DNA from: Bradyrhizobium algeriense
GTDB taxonomy: Bacteria; Pseudomonadota; Alphaproteobacteria; Rhizobiales; Xanthobacteraceae
Direction: 5' to 3'
DNA length: 64,000 nt
Assembly (NCBI RefSeq): GCF_036924595.1
Contig: NZ_JAZHRV010000001.1
Location: forward strand, 8,038,605 to 8,102,604
Part shown: one piece after another, positions 55,144 through 61,271 of the stretch
Position numbering within the stretch: the first letter of the stretch is position 1
Layout: the number at the start of each line of letters is the position of its first letter
Made by a program: the position numbers and the translations under genes
The notes under the pieces: generated by a model
Seen by the model: the letters and a program-made list of their open reading frames with translations, nothing else
The model's database searches: none
What the model was told of the DNA's origin: nothing

Positions 55144-55767
55144 ATGCTTGGCCGCCCCAAAATCGTTCTCGCTTCCGGTTCGCCGCGACGGCTCAGCCTG
55201 CTCAACCAGGCCGGCATCGAGCCCGACGCGCTGCGCCCGGCCGATGTCGACGAGACCCCGAAGCGGGGCGAACTGCCGCGCGCCTGCGCCAACCGCCTGG
55301 CCCGCGCCAAGGCCGACGCCGCGCTGAAATCCGTCCAACTCGACGACGAGCTGCGCGGCTCCTTCATCCTCGCCGCCGATACCGTGGTCGCGGTCGGCCG
55401 CCGCATTCTCCCGAAGGCCAATCTGGTGGATGAAGCCGCGCAGTGCCTGCGGCTGCTGTCGGGGCGCAATCACCGCGTCTACACCGCCATTTGCCTGGTG
55501 ACGCCGAAGGAGGCGTTCCGCCAGCGCCTGATCGAAACCCGCGTCCGCTTCAAGCGCTTAAGCGAGGACGACATCCAAGCCTATATCGGCTCCGGCGAAT
55601 GGCGCGGCAAAGCCGGCGGCTACGCCGTGCAGGGCATCGCCGGATCGTTTGTGGTCAAGATGGTCGGCTCCTACACCAACGTCGTCGGCCTGCCGCTCTA
55701 CGAATCGGTCACGCTATTGGGCGGCGAGGGTTTTCCGATCCGCTTCGGCTGGTTGAATGCCACCTGA
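55144..55767 (+). CDS. maf: Maf family nucleoside triphosphate pyrophosphatase
   Basis: This 207-residue Maf protein hydrolyses non-canonical or excess nucleotides to monophosphates. It has the signature [29 protein letters not shown], the AADTVV motif and the late [16 protein letters not shown]. The frame opens at 55060; the ATG at 55144 gives the family start [11 protein letters not shown]. It overlaps yacG by 11 bases, a well-known pairing in Rhizobiales. Confidence 0.94.
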   Translation: MLGRPKIVLASGSPRRLSLLNQAGIEPDALRPADVDETPKRGELPRACANRLARAKADAALKSVQLDDELRGSFILAADTVVAVGRRILPKANLVDEAAQCLRLLSGRNHRVYTAICLVTPKEAFRQRLIETRVRFKRLSEDDIQAYIGSGEWRGKAGGYAVQGIAGSFVVKMVGSYTNVVGLPLYESVTLLGGEGFPIRFGWLNAT

Positions 55768-55996
55768 TCCGCCCAAGGATACTGCCAAGCATGCCGGCGG
55801 GCCTAAGGACGCCGGCGGGGCCAAGGATGCTGGCGGAAAGCCGCCGCCAAAGCCCTGCCCGGAATGCGGCAAGCCGGCCAACCCCGCCACGCTGCCCTTC
55901 TGTTCCCCGCGCTGCCGCGACGTCGACCTGAACCGCTGGCTATCCGGCAAGTACGTCATCCCCGGCCGCGACACCGACCCCGAAGACGCCGAATAG
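55757..55996 (+). CDS. yacG: DNA gyrase inhibitor YacG (zinc-finger)
   Basis: This 79-residue protein has four zinc cysteines as CPECG and [10 protein letters not shown], then the YacG segment [13 protein letters not shown] and an acidic tail (DTDPEDAE). YacG binds GyrB and blocks DNA binding. The N-terminal extension is Pro/Lys/Gly-rich with a repeated KDAGG. It overlaps the end of maf, so expression is coupled. Confidence 0.93.
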   Translation: MPPDPPKDTAKHAGGPKDAGGAKDAGGKPPPKPCPECGKPANPATLPFCSPRCRDVDLNRWLSGKYVIPGRDTDPEDAE

Positions 55997-56135
55997 CCGT
56001 GATTCGCCAAATATTTGGGGATGGGTACGAAGTCGGGCCGCGCCCAGCGAAGCCGAAGGCGAAGCTGGGTGGACATGACCGCCCGACCTCTCTATAAACC
56101 GCCCGCTCGCTAAGGCCTTCTGGGCCCTCGAGTAT

Positions 56136-56211
56136 GCCCAGGTAGCTCAGTTGGTAGAGCATGCGACTGAAAATCGCAGTGTCGGTGGTTCGATCCCGCC
56201 CCTGGGCACCA
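56136..56211 (+). tRNA. tRNA-Phe (anticodon GAA)
   Basis: The full cloverleaf has an acceptor starting GCCCAGG with a CCTGGGC partner, D-arm TAGCTCAGTTGGTAGAGC, anticodon stem TGCGA/TCGCA with loop CTGAAAA, T-arm GGTTCGATCC, and encoded CCA at 56209-56211. It follows yacG by about 140 bases. Confidence 0.96.
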
Positions 56212-57023
56212 TGAAACCAAGCAGCTGATCTCATTGCGATTTTGGTCCAAAGGTCCCAATCGTCCTGAAAGTGGGACCACGCCACGATTCATCATCCGAG
56301 CAGCGATAGCTTTGCGTATTCGCGTCGGCGCTCCCGGTGGCGCCAATCGGATCGAACGCGACCATCTTCACATCCCGTTCGCGGACGGCTGAAGCGAGGG
56401 CGGTTAACTGCGCGGGCGCGAAACCTCCCGCGCTCGCGACCAAGGCCCGGATAATCGCCCTTGGCGCATCCGGAGCGCTCCTGAAATTTCCACATCTGCT
56501 CGAGCGCGGCGCACGCAGCCGCAATCTCACTCGTGATTAGGTCGTTTCCTCGATGCCGGGCGGCAGCGGGTTGCCACATGGTTGGTGTTGCCAATTGCCG
56601 GGTCACCCGACGTTCCTCACACCAGTACTAATCAGGCCGCCGAGCAACTGCCCGGTTGATCCGAATTGCGCGCCACGCTTTCGAATGCGACATCGTGATC
56701 GCGGACAAAAGCTGCAGGTTGGAACCGAACACAAGTTCCAGCGTCGGCAACCGGACATTGCATCGATCACAATGTGTCGATCGCTATAAACAAATCACAA
56801 TGACGCCCGGTCGATGCCCTACAGCGGCGGACTTGGGTTGGCGCGATCCAGCGATCCCTTGTTCTCGGCCGAAATACCGCGAGAAGGACAAGCGCCGATT
56901 CCGCGATAGCGGAGCGACGCGGCGCCTAATCCATGCCGGCGCGAGCCGGTGCAACATCTGCCACATGTGCAGGCCGGCGTCGCTGGCCGCCGACCTGCTG
57001 AGCAAACAGCAGAGGAGGCTCTC
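56212..57023. other. Intergenic region, about 810 bases, no gene seen
   Basis: Short frames on both strands fail for lack of ribosome sites and family likeness. Two overlapping minus-strand frames (56231-56530 and 56292-56606) could be the decayed remains of one gene, but I cannot identify it. The 3' end should hold the promoter of the CHRD-RTX gene, which has an AGGAGG site at about 57012. Confidence 0.5.
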
Positions 57024-58262
57024 ATGTCCACAGCGTTCCGCGTGGTTCTCGAAGGCACTCAGGAAGTCCCCCCGAACAACTCGACCGCAAGCGGTCTCGG
57101 CACTGTCATCTTTGACAGCACGGAAGTTGCCGCAAGCTATACGTTTCGGATCGAGGGCGTCGATTACGGTCCGGTCACGGGTGATTCGGCGCAGACGCCA
57201 TCGACCGACGACGACGTCACCTCCACGCATTTTCACAATCAGGTGCGAGGAGCAAACGGGCCCGTTGTCTTCGGGCAGATCAACCCGGCACAGGACAACG
57301 ATGATCTCAACATCGCCCTGAATATGGATGGCTCCTGGACGGTTAGTGGTCGATGGGAGACGACTGACCCCGCCAACGTTTCAATCGCCAACTTCGCCGA
57401 CGAATTCGGTTCAGCTCCGGTGGGATCGGAGATCCCGATCTATTTCAACGTCCATACGAACGAATTTATGGGGGGCGAGATCCGGGGTCAGTTGATCGCA
57501 ATCGCAGATGATAAAGACAACGTTGTCGTCGGAACGCCCGGCGACGATTTCCTTCCCGGGCTCGGCGGCAACGACATCATCCGTGGCCTTGCCGGGAACG
57601 ACAGACTTGAAGGCGGCGCCGGCGACGACATTATCAGGGGCGGCCAGGGAGACGATGACATCAATACAGGCGCTGGCAATGACCTGGTTTTCGGCGGTCG
57701 CGGCAACGACGACGTTGGCGGCATGGCTGGAAGGGATACAGTCTTCGGCGGTGCCGGCGATGATTCCATTATCTGGAACGACCCTACGGGCGATGTCGTG
57801 TTTGGGGACGCCGGGAATGACACGCTGAGAGGCGGCGACGTTGCCGCCGATACGATCTTTGGTGGTAACGGTGACGACCTCATCCGAGCGGTCGCCAACC
57901 AGCAGTTGGCGGATCACGCGCCCGACCGCCTCTTCGGAGACCGCGGGAATGACACCATCATCGGCGGCAATGCTGCTGATACGATCGAAGGCGGCGCCGG
58001 CGACGACACCCTCGCCGGTTTCGGTGGGGCCGATCAGTTCGTCTTTCGCGAGACTGAACGAGGCGATGATACCATTACCGACTTCGACGTAACGCAGGAC
58101 GTCGTGGTGTTGGAAGGCTTTGGAGCCGACTTCGACCCGCTGGACAATCTGAGCGCGGGAGCTTCGGGTACCACCCTTGATCTCGGCGGGGGCGATCAGG
58201 TGCTGTTCTTGGGTCTTCTTCCGACCGAGTTGAACGCTGCGAATTTCCTCGTGACCGCTTGA
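57024..58262 (+). CDS. Secreted CHRD domain plus RTX calcium-binding repeat protein
   Basis: This 412-residue acidic protein has an N-terminal CHRD domain (about 1-160; VLEGTQEVPPNNSTASGLGTV, STHFHNQVRGANGP, IYFNVHTNEFMGGEIRGQL). A C-terminal beta-roll of RTX nonapeptides (GGxGxDxUx) follows from about 175 to 350 (for example GLGGNDIIRGLAGNDRLEGG). It closes with ADQFVFRETERGDDTITDF and a hydrophobic C-terminus (LLPTELNAANFLVTA) as in type I secretion signals. There is no N-terminal signal peptide. Export by an unlinked ABC/HlyD system is inferred. The start is the ATG after an AGAGGAGG site. Confidence 0.92.
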   Translation: MSTAFRVVLEGTQEVPPNNSTASGLGTVIFDSTEVAASYTFRIEGVDYGPVTGDSAQTPSTDDDVTSTHFHNQVRGANGPVVFGQINPAQDNDDLNIALNMDGSWTVSGRWETTDPANVSIANFADEFGSAPVGSEIPIYFNVHTNEFMGGEIRGQLIAIADDKDNVVVGTPGDDFLPGLGGNDIIRGLAGNDRLEGGAGDDIIRGGQGDDDINTGAGNDLVFGGRGNDDVGGMAGRDTVFGGAGDDSIIWNDPTGDVVFGDAGNDTLRGGDVAADTIFGGNGDDLIRAVANQQLADHAPDRLFGDRGNDTIIGGNAADTIEGGAGDDTLAGFGGADQFVFRETERGDDTITDFDVTQDVVVLEGFGADFDPLDNLSAGASGTTLDLGGGDQVLFLGLLPTELNAANFLVTA

Positions 58263-58272
58263 AGCAAGCGTG

Positions 58273-58342
58273 CCCGGATGAGCGCAGCGATATCCGGGTT
58301 TTGGTTAGTGCCGATTCCCGCATATCGCTTCGCTCATGCGGG
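58273..58342. repeat. Two short hairpins after the CHRD-RTX gene
   Basis: CCCGGAT-GAGCGCAGCG-ATATCCGGG (58273-58298) and CCCGCAT-ATCGCTTCGCTC-ATGCGGG (58317-58342) are both palindromic and have the style of dispersed elements. They lie between convergent genes and could act as terminators. Confidence 0.65.
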
Positions 58343-58356
58343 CTATTTGCAAGTTT

Positions 58357-59334
58357 TCACTTCTGCTCTTGCGCACGCATCTCTTCCGCCAGAGGTCGCA
58401 AGGTTTGCGACATGTCGTCGAGACGCTTTTGCCATTCGGCGCCGGGCATGAAGGCAATAACGGGGGCATCGCCGGGCGAGCTCTTGATGTATTCCGGATC
58501 GCGCAAGCCATCCGCAATGGCAGCTTCAAGCTTTTTGGCTACCTCGTCCGAAATGGCCTTCGGTGCGGCGAAGCCGCGTTCCGCGGTCATCGTGACCGGG
58601 ATGCCTGTTTCCTCTGCCGTCGGAACATCGGGCAGTGATGGCGAACGCTGCTTCGACAGGATGGCAATGGCGCGGAGTGGTCCCTTGTTGGTGCCGTGCA
58701 TTTCAGGAACTTCGCTGAGGCTGACCATTCCAACCTCCAGATGGCCACCCAGGAGATCAGTCCTCTGCGCGGCCGTTCCGCGATAGGAAATTTCGTTGGG
58801 CTCAATTTTGGCGGCGCTTGCCAACATGCGGATCGCCAGATGTCCATTCGTGCCCGCACCATTATGACCGAGCGTTACCGAACCCGGCTTGCTGCGCAGC
58901 GCAGCCAGAACGTCGGCAAGCGTTGCGAACTTGCTTTCCGCAGGCACCACGATCACGCTCGGGTCGTCCACCACGCGCGCGATCAAACGGATCTCATCCA
59001 TGCCGTACTGGGTCTTTCTCGTCATCGGGATGAAATTGTAGCCGGGCACGTTGACGACGCCGATCGAGTAAGCATCCGGCGCCGCGCGCGCAATCGCGGC
59101 AAACGCGATCTCTCCACCGGCGCCAGGCTTGTTCAGCACGACAAACTTGGCCTTTCCGCCCAATCTCTGCTCGACGAACGGCAGCAGCTTGCGTGCCATG
59201 ACGTCGGTTCCGCCGCCCGGCGCAAAGCCGATGACGACTTCGATTGGCTTGTCGTCCGGCCATCCCGCCCAGGCTGGTCCGCAAGCTGCGAAACCGACTA
59301 CTGCTGCAACCAGTGCGACGACCTTACCATGCAT
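58357..59334 (-). CDS. TctC/Bug-family tripartite tricarboxylate transporter substrate-binding protein
   Basis: This 325-residue periplasmic binding protein has a signal peptide (MHGKVVALVAAVVGFAACGPAWA) and the family pattern KPIEVVIGFAPGGGTDVMARKL. NKPGAGGEIAFAAIARAAPD, GHNGAGTNGHLAIRML and SLPDVPTAEETGIPV follow. Bug proteins bind carboxylates or related anions. No tctA or tctB membrane genes are adjacent, so it is an orphan that works with membrane parts elsewhere. The frame opens at 59463; the ATG at 59334 gives the signal peptide. Confidence 0.92.
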   Translation of the reverse strand: MHGKVVALVAAVVGFAACGPAWAGWPDDKPIEVVIGFAPGGGTDVMARKLLPFVEQRLGGKAKFVVLNKPGAGGEIAFAAIARAAPDAYSIGVVNVPGYNFIPMTRKTQYGMDEIRLIARVVDDPSVIVVPAESKFATLADVLAALRSKPGSVTLGHNGAGTNGHLAIRMLASAAKIEPNEISYRGTAAQRTDLLGGHLEVGMVSLSEVPEMHGTNKGPLRAIAILSKQRSPSLPDVPTAEETGIPVTMTAERGFAAPKAISDEVAKKLEAAIADGLRDPEYIKSSPGDAPVIAFMPGAEWQKRLDDMSQTLRPLAEEMRAQEQK

Positions 59335-59459
59335 GACATTCCACCCTTTTCTTGTTGTTAGCCGGTCACCCCGCCGCCAGGACAGTGCGGCCGACGATTT
59401 ACGCGTATCGCCTTGTAACTGCTCGGCTCGGCGAAGAACAGCGAACAGCAAGCATAGCC

Positions 59460-59511
59460 GCATGAGTCAACGGGTCGCGGGCGGCCGTTCGCGCGACCCG
59501 TTGGCTCATGC
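59460..59511. repeat. Inverted repeat (GCATGAGTCAACGGG type)
   Basis: Arms GCATGAGTCAACGGGTCGCG (59460-59479) and CGCGACCCGTTGGCTCATGC (59492-59511) match at 19 of 20 bases. The second arm resembles part of copy 2 of the GTAGGGTGGGC family at about 52368-52386, suggesting shared modules. Confidence 0.8.
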
Positions 59512-59529
59512 AGGCTACTTGCTGAGCCT

Positions 59530-59781
59530 TTATCGTCGCCGACGTGGTTTGTGTTTCGGAGGGTCTATTCCGGTAATTGCCCGATACCACGCGGCGTCTG
59601 ATTGCGCGAGCGCTCTGGCCGCGGCAAGATCCGATTGCGCACGATAGAGCTGACTTAGGCCGAGATAGCAATCGGTGCGCGCCGGTCCGCGAGGTATCGC
59701 CTCGCAATTCGATTGCGCGTCCGCAACGGCAGGCGAGGCCACCAGCAAGACTGCGACGAGACCTGCGGTCCAGCGTGTCAT
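59530..59781 (-). CDS. Small exported hypothetical protein
   Basis: This 83-residue protein has a signal peptide (MTRWTAGLVAVLLVASPAVA), a mature part with two cysteines (QSNCEAIPRGPARTDCYLGL), a helical segment (LYRAQSDLAAARALAQSDAAW), and a basic tail (KHKPRRRR). GGAGG precedes the ATG. The function is unknown. Confidence 0.75.
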   Translation of the reverse strand: MTRWTAGLVAVLLVASPAVADAQSNCEAIPRGPARTDCYLGLSQLYRAQSDLAAARALAQSDAAWYRAITGIDPPKHKPRRRR

Positions 59782-59820
59782 ACTGCCTCCAAGCGCGCCC
59801 GCACGGGCAAGCCGTCGGAT

Positions 59821-60057
59821 TCAGTAATAACTATACCGGCGCATGTTCGCGTTGATCATGCATTTGATCACTTGGCGGTCGCAGCGCCAACATTTGCCCT
59901 GATGTCCCCAGTCGCTTATCCCTGCCGCCCTGTCGGTACACCTGCCCAAGCAATTCGCGGCTCTGTCTTCACATCGCCAATGCTGTGCTTCGGAAGGTGA
60001 GTTGAGGAGCACTCCGGTGCCTATGAGCGCAATCGCGAAAAAAAGGTGCCGTGTCAT
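59821..60057 (-). CDS. Small cysteine-rich exported protein
   Basis: This 78-residue protein has a signal peptide (MTRHLFFAIALIGTGVLLNS) and a mature part with six cysteines, WRCEDRAANCLGRCTD and GKCWRCDRQVIKC, suggesting disulfides. An AGGAGG site precedes the ATG. It lies 39 bases before the previous small exported gene on the same strand, so the two may be one operon. The function is unknown. Confidence 0.75.
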   Translation of the reverse strand: MTRHLFFAIALIGTGVLLNSPSEAQHWRCEDRAANCLGRCTDRAAGISDWGHQGKCWRCDRQVIKCMINANMRRYSYY

Positions 60058-60274
60058 GGTCGGACCTCCTGAGAAAGGCGCGGGCCGCTCTAAATTCTAA
60101 CCTCTCGCCGAGGCCAAATCCAGCAAGGCCATCGCTTCGGCCAGCGGCACTTGCATCGGCGGTATGTAGCATGGGTGTGCGTGCCGGTCTGGCGGAAAAA
60201 CTGGAAATTACGGTGCACTCAATGCACGCTCGATTGAAGGCGTTGATCGAGCGTAATTCTATGGCCACACTCGA

Positions 60275-60940
60275 CTACGCCAACGCCTTTTGACGACGCA
60301 CCATCTCAGCAATCCAGACTGGCGCATAAGGCGGCGTACAGCCCGGCGACGCCGGATAGTCGATGAGCACCTGAAGCTTTTCGCCAATGCCGATGGCGCG
60401 AGCGCGGTACTTGGGGTGATGGATGCCAATTTCGGCGAGGCAGTGGTTCATCGACCACTGCTTGGGTGCAGGCGCATCCTTCATCTCCATCTCGATTTGG
60501 TCCAGCAGGCCGTCCAGGTCCAGCCCGGCAGCACGTTTGACCACGCGATCAGTCGTTAAGCTCCAGCCGGCGCGTCCGACCAGATCCGTGCCGTCCTTCC
60601 AGCGTTGACGCAGCTCTTCGGCGTGCTTCCCGGGCTTGACGATGTTGGTGATAAACCAGTCCAGAAGCTTTGGCGCGCGAATGTCGTGGATCATCGTGTC
60701 GAGCTCATCGGCGGAGAAGGCTTTTGGCCTGGCGATCAGGGTCGCCAGCAGCCGTGCAGCCGTGTCACCGGTGGTCCAGAGTTCTTTTGCCAACTCATGC
60801 TGGGTCTTCAGGCGCTTAGCGACCGCACGCACGGCAGACAGATTGACGCCATGATCGTCGCCGCGTTCTTCATTGGCTGCCCGCAGCTTTGGATTTTCCA
60901 GTAAGGCCAGTTCGGCCATGACGTCAGTAGCTGCGGACAT
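60275..60940 (-). CDS. DNA alkylation repair-like protein (AlkD type HEAT repeat)
   Basis: This 221-residue, mostly helical protein has the AlkD-type pattern VNLSAVRAVAKRLKTQHELAKELW, KAFSADELDTMIHDI, a DWFITNIVKPGKHAEELRQRWK segment and LAEIGIHHPKYRARAIGIGEKL. AlkD-like glycosylases remove cationic alkylated bases. The catalytic aspartate cannot be confirmed here. A GGAGGAA site precedes the ATG. Confidence 0.82.
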   Translation of the reverse strand: MSAATDVMAELALLENPKLRAANEERGDDHGVNLSAVRAVAKRLKTQHELAKELWTTGDTAARLLATLIARPKAFSADELDTMIHDIRAPKLLDWFITNIVKPGKHAEELRQRWKDGTDLVGRAGWSLTTDRVVKRAAGLDLDGLLDQIEMEMKDAPAPKQWSMNHCLAEIGIHHPKYRARAIGIGEKLQVLIDYPASPGCTPPYAPVWIAEMVRRQKALA

Positions 60941-61271
60941 GCAGTTCCTCCATGATCGCCTAACGATAGAGTAATCCTCGGTCGCTCGCAGAGCTAGATA
61001 GCAGCTCGTGGTCCCCGACGATCAGAGAGCCGCTATTGGCACAAGCCGGCTCTTGGCGGGCGCGCAGATCAGCCAAGGCGCAGGATCGCCGCTAACCCCG
61101 TGATCATACGGGGCTTTAAACATAAACATTGAGCCCCCGCGAAACCAAAACTTAAGGCTGCCGACCCTACGTTTCGAGGATTGCAAGATCTCGGCAGCGC
61201 CCGGCCGCGCGCCCCGCGGACCTCGGTGGTTTCAGGCGGAGATAGTCGGTGTCATATTTGACGGCGTTGCC
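60941..61271. other. Intergenic region between divergent genes, no gene seen
   Basis: About 330 bases between the starts of the AlkD-like gene and the GGDEF-EAL gene. It contains a small hairpin (CCCCGT-GATCAT-ACGGGG at about 61096-61113) and should hold both promoters. Confidence 0.5.

Noticed and set aside
60051..60293. 80-codon plus-strand frame between small exported genes and the AlkD-like gene
   Set aside because: It overlaps both neighbouring minus-strand genes at its ends and has no start signal.
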